A stretch of 64,000 nt of DNA, taken from positions 248,001 through 312,000 of the forward strand of contig JACKHW010000003.1 in NCBI GenBank assembly GCA_020638795.1, written 5' to 3'. The notes under the pieces are model-generated. The model was not told the origin of the DNA. It searched no databases and worked only from the letters and a program-made list of their open reading frames with translations. Of this stretch, positions 15,039 through 23,393 are shown piece after piece. Within the stretch, counting starts at the first letter, position 1; each line of letters begins with the position of its first letter. Origin of the DNA: Planctomycetota bacterium. Lineage in GTDB: Bacteria; Planctomycetota; UBA1135; GCA-002748355. Position numbers and translations under genes: made by a program.

Positions 15039-17414
15039 ATGAGATCGAAACGACTCCTAGCGCTTCCCTGCATGTTGATCCTCTGCGGTACCGCAACGCG
15101 GTTCGCGGCTGCCCAAGGAGACGACGCGGCGCGCGTCGGCGCGATCCTCGTCGAGGCGGATCGACTGCCGATCGACAAGGCTTGGAACTACCTCGCTCGC
15201 CTGCGGGATCTGGACTCGATGTCCGAGGACGCGATGCTCTCTGCCCTACAAGCGACCGGCGAAAAAGTCGGTCCCGTCGGCCGACTGCTCGTCGCGCGCA
15301 GCTTGCTCGACCTCGGCGACGATGGTCTCTACGGCGCGAAGGCCGTGGACTTCGCCAAGCCGATCCTCATCGACAAGGGCGCTTCTCCCGAGATCCGGCT
15401 CGCGGCGGCAGCGCTGCTCGGCGACCGCACGTTGGTCGGCGCGGCGAGTGCCAACGCGTCGGAAGCACTCGAGACGGTCGTCACGGACGACACCGCGGAT
15501 CCCGCGTTGCGCCTCGAAAGTGCGAAGTCGCTGTTCCGCGTGGGCAACACGAAGTCGCGCCGCACCGCCAAGATGACGATCCAGAGCTTCCTCATGTCGC
15601 GCGAACGCGACCTGCAGGTCAGCGGGGCGCTCGCGCTCTACGAGATCGGTGACGGCTTCCAGGGCGGAGCTCGCGCGATCCTCGAAGAGCTGCAGAGTCA
15701 ACCGACGCCGACCGGTCGCCTGGCTCGCGCCTACCTCGAGAGTGAGAAGAAGTCGGGTGACCTCGAACGGCTCGAGCGCTTGCTCGCGAGCCAGCGCATG
15801 TCGGCACTGCGTCGCGGCGATGCGGGGGGTTCGGACGACGACTTCCAGGTGCTTCGCGAACTGCGACGTCTGATCGACACTGCGTGGATCGACAAGAGCA
15901 AGCTCGAGGAGGACGCTCTCGTCGAGTCGGCGGCGCGCGGCATGCTCGAGGGGCTCGACAAGTTCTCGAGCTATCTGTCGAGCGATCAGTATGCGCGCTT
16001 CGCGTTCGACCTCAACCGACACTATGGCGGCATCGGCGCATTCGTGCGCGTCGAGAACGACCTGTTCATGATCACGCGGCCGATCTACTCGGGACCGGCA
16101 TACAAGGCCGGTCTCCTCAGCGGTGACTTCATCCTCAAGGTCGACGGATGGGAGACGACGTCGCAGGATCAGGACGAGATCATTCGTCGCCTCAAGGGCG
16201 TGCCGGGCACGGAAGTCGAACTCGAGGTCATGCGCAACGGCTGGCCAGAGCCACAAAACGTCAAGCTCGCGCGCGCCGAAATCTCGGTACCCTCGGTCAA
16301 CGCCGAGATGCTCCCCGGCGACATCGGCTACGCCGAACTGATCACCTTCGCTTCGGACACGAGTGACGAGCTGCGACACCAGCTCGAAACCATGGCCAAG
16401 AAGGGCGCGAAAGCGTGCATCATCGATCTCCGCAGCAACACCGGCGGCTACCTGCGCCAAGCGCAGGGTGTCGCCGAACTCTTCCTGCCTCGCGACAAGC
16501 TGATCGTCTACACGAAGTCGAGCCTCGGGCCGGAGGAGAAGTTCTTCAGTAGTGGCGACGCGATCTTCCCCGACCTGCCGCTCGTCGTGCTCGTCAACGG
16601 CACGACTGCGTCCGCGTCCGAGATCGTCGCCGGCGCGCTCCAGGATCACCACCGTGCGACGGTCGTTGGCGTCCAGAGCTACGGCAAGGGGTCGGTGCAG
16701 AACCTGTTCCCCCTTTCGTCCAAGCCATCCGAACCGTTCACGGACGAGAACCACAACCGTATGTGGGATTCGTGGGAGAGCTACCAGGACCTCAACAAGA
16801 ACGGCCGCTACGACCCGGGACCGCGGGCGCGCCTCACGATCGCTCGCTACTACCTGCCGAGCGGTCGGTGCCTGCACAAGATCGTCGACAAGGACGGCAA
16901 GGTCGAGAATCCCGACTACGGGGTCGTGCCGGACGTCGAGATCGAGGCCGAGAAGCTCAAGGCCGAGGATCTCTGGAAGAACGCGATCTCACGGAAGCTC
17001 TGGACCGAGCGCGTCTTCCACAAGTACGTCGACGAGCGGTGGGCCGAGAACAAGACGACGTTCGAGAAGCTCGCGTTCAGCGACGGTAAGTCGAGCGCGG
17101 AGTACCCGGGCTTCGACGACTGGTATGCGTCGCTCGGGACGCAGCTCCCGAAGAACGACGTGCGGCAGTGGGTTCGCGTCGTGATCCGTGACAAGGTCGC
17201 CGACCTGCGTGGGAAGGCCTGGCCTGGCTCGTTCTTCCAGGGCGACTTCGTCGAGGACCGGCAGCTCCAGGCTGCGATCCACGTCGCGCTCGGCAAGATC
17301 GGTCAGAGCATCACCGGGCTCAGCGAATACGGTCCGGTCCTCGATCTCCCGAAAGAGATGGTCGATCACGCGTGGGAGCCGAACGCCAAGAAGACGACCG
17401 AGAAGAAGGGCTGA
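15039..17414 (+). CDS. S41-family carboxy-terminal processing protease
   Basis: This is an exported serine protease of the CtpA/Tsp family (791 residues). A signal peptide covers about residues 1-25. The first 300 residues are helical and repeat-like, resembling HEAT or TPR material, which is longer than in CtpA. A PDZ domain follows (around 325-410, GGIGAFVRVEN through VELEVMRNGW), then the S41 catalytic core. Catalytic Ser525 in GTTASASEIVAG and Lys550 in SYGKGSVQ are 25 residues apart, the normal spacing. The insertion DENHNRMWDSWESYQDLNKNGRYDPG between core strands looks like a calcium-binding or dockerin-like loop. It probably trims periplasmic or envelope proteins. The ATG at 15039 was chosen because the signal peptide starts there. 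Confidence 0.9.
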   Translation: MRSKRLLALPCMLILCGTATRFAAAQGDDAARVGAILVEADRLPIDKAWNYLARLRDLDSMSEDAMLSALQATGEKVGPVGRLLVARSLLDLGDDGLYGAKAVDFAKPILIDKGASPEIRLAAAALLGDRTLVGAASANASEALETVVTDDTADPALRLESAKSLFRVGNTKSRRTAKMTIQSFLMSRERDLQVSGALALYEIGDGFQGGARAILEELQSQPTPTGRLARAYLESEKKSGDLERLERLLASQRMSALRRGDAGGSDDDFQVLRELRRLIDTAWIDKSKLEEDALVESAARGMLEGLDKFSSYLSSDQYARFAFDLNRHYGGIGAFVRVENDLFMITRPIYSGPAYKAGLLSGDFILKVDGWETTSQDQDEIIRRLKGVPGTEVELEVMRNGWPEPQNVKLARAEISVPSVNAEMLPGDIGYAELITFASDTSDELRHQLETMAKKGAKACIIDLRSNTGGYLRQAQGVAELFLPRDKLIVYTKSSLGPEEKFFSSGDAIFPDLPLVVLVNGTTASASEIVAGALQDHHRATVVGVQSYGKGSVQNLFPLSSKPSEPFTDENHNRMWDSWESYQDLNKNGRYDPGPRARLTIARYYLPSGRCLHKIVDKDGKVENPDYGVVPDVEIEAEKLKAEDLWKNAISRKLWTERVFHKYVDERWAENKTTFEKLAFSDGKSSAEYPGFDDWYASLGTQLPKNDVRQWVRVVIRDKVADLRGKAWPGSFFQGDFVEDRQLQAAIHVALGKIGQSITGLSEYGPVLDLPKEMVDHAWEPNAKKTTEKKG

Positions 17415-17575
17415 TTCACGTCGAATCGCCCTCTGCGGCGCGCCGATCCCTGGCGCGCTGCGCTCAAGGTCCCGATGCCATGAGCCGATGAGGAAAAACG
17501 GCTTGCCCCTCGACGCGCCGCTCGCTTCGATGTGCAGCCACTTCCGGTTTGCCCAACTTCCGGAGTTCCCCGTCG

Positions 17576-17977
17576 ATGAATGATGCTCTCGAGGAAAGGC
17601 TCGGCACGATGTGCCGGCGGGATCCTCGCTACACACGCAACGCGTACACGTTCGTGCTCGAGGCCTTGGATCGCACGATCCAGAGGCTCGAAGCCGCGCG
17701 CACGACTTCCCGCCACGTCGGTGGCAAGGAGTTGCTCGCCGGTATTCGAGACTTCGGCCGCGAGCGCTTCGGTCCCATGGCGAAGGAAGTCTTCAACCAC
17801 TGGGGCGTTCTCGCAACCGAGGACTTCGGTCAGATCGTGTTCAACATGATTTCGATCGGCCTCCTCCAGCGGCGCCCGCAAGACTCGATTCAAGACTTCG
17901 CCGATGGCTACGACTTCGAGCGCGTCTTCGAACGCGACTACCGGGTCCGTGTGCCGTGGGAAGAGCTGCAGAGCTGA
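17576..17977 (+). CDS. Minf_1886-type conserved protein
   Basis: This small cytoplasmic protein (133 residues) matches the conserved Minf_1886 family in its body: YTRNAYTFVLEALDRTIQ, GGKELLAGIRDFGRERFGPMAKEVFNHWGV and DFGQIVFNMISIGLLQ. The family is frequent in the PVC group and related phyla and has no known function. The start at 17576 gives MNDALEERLG, which fits the usual length. It lies 160 bases after the protease gene and 31 bases before the AI-2E-type permease gene. Confidence 0.8.
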   Translation: MNDALEERLGTMCRRDPRYTRNAYTFVLEALDRTIQRLEAARTTSRHVGGKELLAGIRDFGRERFGPMAKEVFNHWGVLATEDFGQIVFNMISIGLLQRRPQDSIQDFADGYDFERVFERDYRVRVPWEELQS

Positions 17978-18008
17978 TGATGTCAGGCGCTGAAGAGCTG
18001 AAGCGCCC

Positions 18009-19160
18009 GTGACCCCGAGCGTCACGGTAGATTCGGTACCGGATACGCCTGGCGACGACGCTCGCTCCCTGAGCGGTTGGGAACGGCGGCGCGTCCTCGT
18101 CCTGCTGGCGTTCAGCCTGCTCTTCTTGCTGATCTCGGGGTACTGGCTTCGCGAGGTCGTCGGCCCCCTCGTCGTCGCGGTCGGACTCGCCTACGTCCTC
18201 GATCCGATCGTCCACGTGTTGACGCACCGGTTCCGCATGCCGCGTGGCCTTGCCGTGTTCACGGTGTTCCTCGTGTTTCTCGCGGGCGCCGGCGGGGCCG
18301 TGTGGTTCCTCGTCGAGCAGTCGATCGATTTCTACGAGGCAGCATTCGGCGACGGAGGCTTCATCGAGGACCTACCACGGGACGCGTACGCGTTCGCACA
18401 GAACCTCCCCAAGTGGGTGCCCGGTCGCGAGACGTTGCTCGACGTCTTCGGTGGTGCCGACTCGAATCAGCCGATCGAATTCCCGCCGATGCGAGGCACG
18501 GCTCGCGACCTCGAGGCGGCCATCGTCGCGGTCGCGAAGGCACTCGGCACGATCTTCACGTTGCTCAGCCTGGTCGTGCTCGTCCCGATCTACCTCTACT
18601 ACTTCATGCTCGACCTGCCGCGCCTCTGGGCGTGGTTCCAGGCGCACACGCCCAAGAGCTACCAGCCCCGCGTCTTCGGCGTGCTCTCGAAAATCCACGA
18701 AGGGCTTTCCGCGTTCTTGCGCGGACGCGTGGTCATAGCGATCCTCAAAGGCCTGTTGACCTCGGTCGGCTTGTGGCTCGTCGGCCTGCCATATGCCTTT
18801 GCCGTCGGCATGTTCTCGGGCCTGCTCTCGATCCTGCCCTTCATCGGTGCCGGACTCGGTCTGCTCGTTTCGGTCGCCCTCGTCCTCGTTTCCAAACTCG
18901 GCGCGGCCAGCCTCGTCTGGGTTCTTGCCGTCTTCCTCATCGCGGAGATCATCGAGGGCTACGTGTTCTACCCGTGGATCTTGAGTGGACGCCTCGACAT
19001 GCACCCGGTCACGATGCTGTTCAGCGTCGTGCTCTGGGGATCGGTCTTCGGCATCTTCGGCGTGTTGGTCGCGATCCCCCTCACGATCGTCGTGCGCGCG
19101 ATCGTGCGTGATGTCCTTCTGGATCCGCTCGAAACGCTCGCGACGGACGGCGAAGCCTGA
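18009..19160 (+). CDS. AI-2E family transporter (PerM/TqsA-type permease)
   Basis: This 383-residue integral membrane protein has hydrophobic segments grouped as in the AI-2E/PerM family: two near the N terminus (about 33-80), one near 85-105, a long extracytoplasmic stretch, and four or five in the C-terminal half, including the conserved LLSILPFIGAGLGLL and FGIFGVLVAIPLTIVVRA blocks. The start is GTG at 18009. Members export diverse substrates (quorum signals, sodium, or polyprenyl-linked compounds); the substrate here cannot be told. It is the last gene of the rightward group and faces holB. Confidence 0.85.
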   Translation: MTPSVTVDSVPDTPGDDARSLSGWERRRVLVLLAFSLLFLLISGYWLREVVGPLVVAVGLAYVLDPIVHVLTHRFRMPRGLAVFTVFLVFLAGAGGAVWFLVEQSIDFYEAAFGDGGFIEDLPRDAYAFAQNLPKWVPGRETLLDVFGGADSNQPIEFPPMRGTARDLEAAIVAVAKALGTIFTLLSLVVLVPIYLYYFMLDLPRLWAWFQAHTPKSYQPRVFGVLSKIHEGLSAFLRGRVVIAILKGLLTSVGLWLVGLPYAFAVGMFSGLLSILPFIGAGLGLLVSVALVLVSKLGAASLVWVLAVFLIAEIIEGYVFYPWILSGRLDMHPVTMLFSVVLWGSVFGIFGVLVAIPLTIVVRAIVRDVLLDPLETLATDGEA

Positions 19161-19188
19161 ATCCGTCAAGGCGCGCGGCGGACTCAGG
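19156..19188. terminator. Stem-loop between convergent genes
   Basis: CCTGAATCCG (19156-19165) and CGGACTCAGG (19179-19188) pair with one mismatch, forming a 10-bp stem that starts in the stop of the AI-2E gene and precedes the holB stop on the other strand. There is no T-run, so it may be a processing or rho-assisted bidirectional end. Confidence 0.35.
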
Positions 19189-19197
19189 TCGCACTCG

Positions 19198-20208
19198 TCA
19201 GCGTGCCTCGCTTGCGCGAGGGCGGCTTCGTGCCGTCGCACGGTCCGACTTCGCCGCACTCGACGTGACCGAAGCAAAGAACCCCGCGAGGACGATGTCC
19301 GCCGCAAGGCCGAGGTCGAGATCCCCCAGCGCGTCGAACGCGTGCTCGACGATACGCCAAGGGTCGTCCGTAGCCTGCTGCAGCGCCGCTTCGTGCGCGA
19401 GCGCGAGTACGAGTCGCAGCGCCGATCGCGCGCGCAGCACTTTCGCCTGACGGATGCCTTCCTCGCCGGGCTCGACGCCGTCGAGAACCCGCTGTGCGAA
19501 GGCCTGGGGTGCGACGCGCGTGCGCTCGCGGGCGTCGAACACCGACCGGCAACGTGCCTCGAGGTCCGTGAACGCGCCCTCGGCGAACGCGTGCGCCAGG
19601 CCGAGGCTGCCGCGCGCGAGACGCGCATAGCGTTCGATCGCCGCGGGTTCGAGTGCCGTGTGCTCGGAGAGCGCGGCGCACAGTTCTTCCTCGGGTAGTC
19701 CTGGAACCGCAACACGCTCACAGCGCGAGCGAACCGTATCGAGAAGCGCTTCAGGACGCTCGGCGGTCAAGATCAGGGTCGTCCGAGGTGCCGGTTCTTC
19801 GAGCGTCTTGAGCAGCGCGTTTTGGCCTTCGCGTTGCAGACGATCGGCGTCGATCAGGATCGCGACGCGCCCTCGTCCCTCGAGCGATCCCCGCATCAGT
19901 TCGTCGACGAGGTTGCGTAGCACTTCGACCGGGACTCGCGTCTTGCCGGCCTCGCGTTCGACCACGGTGAGGTCCGTGTGCTGCTCGCGATCAACGCGGC
20001 CGCAAGGTCCACAGTGGCCACAACCGAATGCACCGCGCTCGTCGACATCGGCCGTGCAAAGCCGCCCCCGAGCGAGCGCGCGCGCGAGCGTCCGCTTGCC
20101 ACAACCACGCATGCCCGTCACGAGCAACGCGTGATGCGCTCGCCCTCGCCGCGCGAGCCGCTCGAGGTGATCTTGGAACGCCTCGAGTCCCCTCAGAGGT
20201 CGCGTCAT
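19198..20208 (-). CDS. holB: DNA polymerase III subunit delta'-like protein
   Basis: Delta' is part of the clamp-loader complex that places the sliding clamp on DNA. The 336-residue protein has a degenerate P-loop (MRGCGKRTLARAL), a zinc finger (GCGHCGPC), the VEVLRNLVDEL block, the Walker-B-like LIDADRLQREGQNALLKTLEEP, and sensor text (LILTAERPEALLDTVRSRCERV). The 'R' in GKRT is common in delta', which does not hydrolyse ATP. The start ATG overlaps the tmk stop (ATGA); tmk-holB is a widespread pairing. The C-terminal third is poorly conserved, as is usual. Confidence 0.88.
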   Translation of the reverse strand: MTRPLRGLEAFQDHLERLARRGRAHHALLVTGMRGCGKRTLARALARGRLCTADVDERGAFGCGHCGPCGRVDREQHTDLTVVEREAGKTRVPVEVLRNLVDELMRGSLEGRGRVAILIDADRLQREGQNALLKTLEEPAPRTTLILTAERPEALLDTVRSRCERVAVPGLPEEELCAALSEHTALEPAAIERYARLARGSLGLAHAFAEGAFTDLEARCRSVFDARERTRVAPQAFAQRVLDGVEPGEEGIRQAKVLRARSALRLVLALAHEAALQQATDDPWRIVEHAFDALGDLDLGLAADIVLAGFFASVTSSAAKSDRATARSRPRASEAR

Positions 20209-20861
20209 GCGGGCTCCTGTCCTTTTTCGCGTTGCAGGAACAAGGAGTTCACGACGTCGCGACACTCTCGGTGCACGGCGTCGACGCTCGCCCGCGCATC
20301 GATGACGTGCACGATCGGATCCAGCTCGGCCAGGTCTCGAAATGCCTGACTCACTCGAGCCAGGTAATCGTCGCCTCGCGCTTCGATCGAATCCGCGTCC
20401 TCTCCTCGCACGCGACGACGGTCCCGCGCCGTCGACTCGTCGATATCGAGCAGGAGGATCGCGTCGAGAGTCACGTCACCGAGCACGCGACGCTGCAGAT
20501 CTCGCAAGAACTCGAGATCGAGACTCCCGACGACACCCTGATAGACGAGCGTCGACAGGTAGCTCCGGTCGAGCACGACGACGGCACCGCGCGCGAGCGC
20601 GGGTGCGATCGCCTCGACGACGAGCTGTCGCCGGCTCGCGGAGAAGAGCAACGCTGCAACGAGCGGATCCGAGACATCGACATCGCCATCGAGAAGAACC
20701 TCGCGAAGGGCCTCACCGAGTGCGGTCCCACCCGGCTCGCGCAAGACCACGACCTCGTGACCGTCTGCTCGAAGCGCAAGAGCCAAACGCTCGACCTGCA
20801 GAGTCTTCCCGGATCCGTCGACACCCTCGACGGCGAGCAGCACTCCACGGGTCTCTTGCAT
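20205..20861 (-). CDS. tmk: Thymidylate kinase
   Basis: Tmk phosphorylates dTMP to dTDP. From the ATG at 20861 the 218-residue protein carries the P-loop GVDGSGKT (12-19), the REPGGTALGEALR motif with its DR(E)P-like arginine, and DRSYLSTLVYQG. The LID region contains RRRVRGEDADSIEARGDDYLARV. Further upstream in-frame starts lie in the region overlapping the dnaA-like gene and are not needed. It is coupled to holB. Confidence 0.93.
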   Translation of the reverse strand: MQETRGVLLAVEGVDGSGKTLQVERLALALRADGHEVVVLREPGGTALGEALREVLLDGDVDVSDPLVAALLFSASRRQLVVEAIAPALARGAVVVLDRSYLSTLVYQGVVGSLDLEFLRDLQRRVLGDVTLDAILLLDIDESTARDRRRVRGEDADSIEARGDDYLARVSQAFRDLAELDPIVHVIDARASVDAVHRECRDVVNSLFLQREKGQEPA

Positions 20862-20911
20862 CGTGCCAGAGCATACCGACTCGCCTTCGCCGCACGGCAC
20901 GAGCGACGGCA

Positions 20912-22087
20912 TCAAATGATCGACTGCACGACGCGGCGGAAGTCGGGATCGTCGCGCATGCGCTCTTCGACGTGGCGAACGGCATAACTCGCCGAGGACG
21001 GGCTGTTCCACCCGAAACGCCGAGCCATTTCGGCACCCGAGATTCCCGCGCGGCGCGCCACGAACACGACGACGTGACGCGGCAGACTGTGCCGCCTCGT
21101 GGATTGAGGTCCACGAAGAGCATCGACATCGCAGGCGAAGGCGTCGGCCACGCGGTTCACGATGCGCTCCAGAAAATCATCGCGTACACCACTCGATGCA
21201 AGATCGGGATCTCCGGCCGCTGTGCCCGCTCCTGCCGCGGCACGGCGCTCGATCTCCCCGAAGGACCTCGGTGTGAGCGTCAAATCGGCGACACGAGCAC
21301 GGTCTCGTCCATCGACCCCGAGAACATCGACGAACGCTTCCCGTACCTCGCGCGGCGGCAGGTGGATCTCGTGCGTGAACCCGGCGAGCATCCGCGTCTC
21401 GAGCGCACTGCTCAGGCGATGGATACCGCGTGGATGATGTCGAGCGACGAGGATCGCGAGCGCCTTGCGCGTACGCAGCCCATCGAGGATCGAACAGAGT
21501 TCTGCCTGTGTGCGCATCTTCCCGCCGAGTCGGTGGACCTCGTCGAGCACGAACAGGGGCGTCGCCACGAGTTCGTTGCGCCATGCAGTGAGCGAGCGCG
21601 CGCGCTGACGTGCCAGGTACTCGGTATGAAACTCGCTTCCGTCGAAACGCGCCGCCGGGCTCGGCATCGCCTCGAGCAGTGCACGCTCCACCACGAACGT
21701 CTTGCCCACTCCGGCGCTCCCGTAGACATAAATGAGACGGTGCCGTCCGACGTCCCCCCTCGCGATGCGCTCGAAGAGCCGGATCAGCGGCTTGTTGGTC
21801 GCGTGTTCGAGCACCGGCAACGCGCTCGCTCGCGCTGCTTTCGACTTGAACAGCACGCGAACCTCGACGTTCGTCCCGAGCTTCTCGGTCAAGAGCTTCT
21901 CGAGCCGCGATCGCACGCGATCGAGGAACGTCGGGTTGTCGAAGTTCCGCACGGCCCGCAAGCGCAACGTCGAAGCCTCGAAGTCGACGGGTCGAAGCGC
22001 GCGGACGATCTCCCGTTGCTCGCCGAGGTACTCTCGCGTGAGCGCGAGGAGTGCTTCGTCGACGCAGGAGCGGATCGGTTCGAGCAT
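20912..22087 (-). CDS. Divergent DnaA-like replication initiator
   Basis: This 391-residue protein has the full DnaA layout. A domain-I-like N terminus (about 1-80, ending LEKLLTEKLGTNVEVRVLF) leads into an AAA+ core with Walker A GSAGVGKT (123-130), Walker B LFVLDEV (178-184) and a sensor region (SSALETRMLAGFTHEIHLPP). A C-terminal helix-turn-helix similar to DnaA domain IV (about 300-391: VADAFACDVDALRG, RHVVVFVARRAGISGAEMARRFG, then AVRHVEERM) follows. The usual Walker B 'DD' is 'DE', and the signature stretch that in DnaA reads DHTTV is NSPSSASY here. The start at 22087 is at the domain I boundary. It lies 50 bases upstream of tmk. It may be the only DnaA of the organism or a specialised paralog; dnaN is not adjacent. 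Confidence 0.75.
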   Translation of the reverse strand: MLEPIRSCVDEALLALTREYLGEQREIVRALRPVDFEASTLRLRAVRNFDNPTFLDRVRSRLEKLLTEKLGTNVEVRVLFKSKAARASALPVLEHATNKPLIRLFERIARGDVGRHRLIYVYGSAGVGKTFVVERALLEAMPSPAARFDGSEFHTEYLARQRARSLTAWRNELVATPLFVLDEVHRLGGKMRTQAELCSILDGLRTRKALAILVARHHPRGIHRLSSALETRMLAGFTHEIHLPPREVREAFVDVLGVDGRDRARVADLTLTPRSFGEIERRAAAGAGTAAGDPDLASSGVRDDFLERIVNRVADAFACDVDALRGPQSTRRHSLPRHVVVFVARRAGISGAEMARRFGWNSPSSASYAVRHVEERMRDDPDFRRVVQSII

Positions 22088-22287
22088 TGGAGGCCGGGTG
22101 CGAGCCGACGACCTGGCATGCGCACGAAGCGACGCGTGCGAACCAATGGACTCGCCGGACCACAGAAGAGGACGGTGTGGTGATCCCCGGTTGGGGGACT
22201 CGAATGACGGTAGCGTCTTCCTCGGAATCACTCAACGTCCGCGATCAAGTCGCAACGAAGGAGTGAGTCGCGTCGCACGAACGATCG

Positions 22288-23364
22288 TCAGTTCCCGATC
22301 AGGAAGTTGACGATGTCCCCGTCTTGCATTTCGTAGTCCTTGCCCTCGATGCGAAGCTTGCCAGCGGCCTTGATCGCCTGCTCCGACCCGTGCTTCTCGA
22401 GATCCTCGACGCTGTAGACCTGCGCACGAATGAACTTCTTCTCGAAGTCCGAGTGAATCACGCCCGCAGCGACCGGAGCTTTGTCGCCGGCATGAAAGGT
22501 CCACGCACGGACCTCTTTTTCCCCGGCCGTGAAATACGTGCGCAAGCCGAGAAGATGGAATGCCTTGCGGATCAATCGCTCGAGCCCGGTCGACTCGAGT
22601 CCGAGGTCCGCGAGGAACACCGCCGCATCTTCGGGATCGAGTTCGGCGAGTTCGCATTCGATCTTCGCCGCGATCGCGAACGCTTCGGCACCACGCTCCT
22701 GCGCGAACGCCTCGAGCTTGCGGTATTCGTCCGAATCGCCGTTCGCCTCGTCCTCGCGGAGGTTCGCGACGTAGAGAACCGGCTTCGCCGTGAGCAAGAA
22801 GAGCGGACGCAGCAACTCGCGTTCGCGCGGCTTGAGGTCGAGAGCGCGCACTTGGGCACCGGCTTCGAGTTGCGCTTTGACCTTCTCGAACAGGTCGCGC
22901 TGCTCGATCATCTCTTTGTCGCCCGCACGCGCGCGCTTGCCGACACGCGTGAGGTTTCGGTCGACCGTCTCGAGGTCGGCGAACGCGAGTTCCATCTCAC
23001 AGATCTCGATGTCGCCGATCGGATCCGGCGCACCACCGAGAGCGGCATCCTCGAAGCAGCGCACGACGTGCAACAGCGCATTGCATTCCTTCAGATGTCC
23101 GAGGAACTTGTTGCCGAGACCTTCCCCGCGACTCGCGCCCTCGCCGAGACCGGCGACGTCCACGACCTCGAGATCCGCCGGCAACACGCGTTGCGTCTCG
23201 ACGTGTTCGTGAATCCGCTCGAGCCGCTCGTCCGGTACGGCGACGACCCCGACGTTCGGCGTCGCGGACGTGTAGGGCACATCAGCCTTCGATTTCGTGA
23301 TCGCTTTGAAGACGGTGGACTTCCCGACGCTCGGGAGTCCGACGATTCCGCATTTCAGTTTCAT
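22288..23364 (-). CDS. ychF: Ribosome-binding ATPase YchF
   Basis: YchF is an Obg-related P-loop protein that hydrolyses ATP and binds ribosomes. The 358 residues contain the G1 loop GLPSVGKST (9-17), the TPNVGVVAVPDERL block, DVAGLGEGASRGEGLGNKFL as G3, and a C-terminal TGS domain (LRTYFTAGEKEVRAWTF through QDGDIVNFLIGN). Length is near the typical 363. The ATP-favouring variant of the NKxD motif cannot be confirmed by eye, but the TGS tail fixes the family. It is followed upstream in the same direction by der, 29 bases away. Confidence 0.95.
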   Translation of the reverse strand: MKLKCGIVGLPSVGKSTVFKAITKSKADVPYTSATPNVGVVAVPDERLERIHEHVETQRVLPADLEVVDVAGLGEGASRGEGLGNKFLGHLKECNALLHVVRCFEDAALGGAPDPIGDIEICEMELAFADLETVDRNLTRVGKRARAGDKEMIEQRDLFEKVKAQLEAGAQVRALDLKPRERELLRPLFLLTAKPVLYVANLREDEANGDSDEYRKLEAFAQERGAEAFAIAAKIECELAELDPEDAAVFLADLGLESTGLERLIRKAFHLLGLRTYFTAGEKEVRAWTFHAGDKAPVAAGVIHSDFEKKFIRAQVYSVEDLEKHGSEQAIKAAGKLRIEGKDYEMQDGDIVNFLIGN

Positions 23365-23393
23365 GTGTTGGACGAACGTGCCGGTCGACCGGC

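Noticed and set aside
14723..15178. 151-codon minus-strand frame covering the moaC/S41 intergenic region
   Set aside because: It overlaps the start of both flanking genes' signals, has no family features and unusual composition.
22088..22287. tRNA-like text in the gap between the dnaA-like and ychF genes
   Set aside because: Stretches near 22190-22220 contain a TTCGAGT-like loop on the minus strand, but the flanking bases do not pair as a T-arm and no acceptor or anticodon stem can be drawn.
22088..22287. Replication origin next to the dnaA-like gene
   Set aside because: No DnaA-box-like nonamers, AT-rich unwinding segment or dnaN neighbour was seen.
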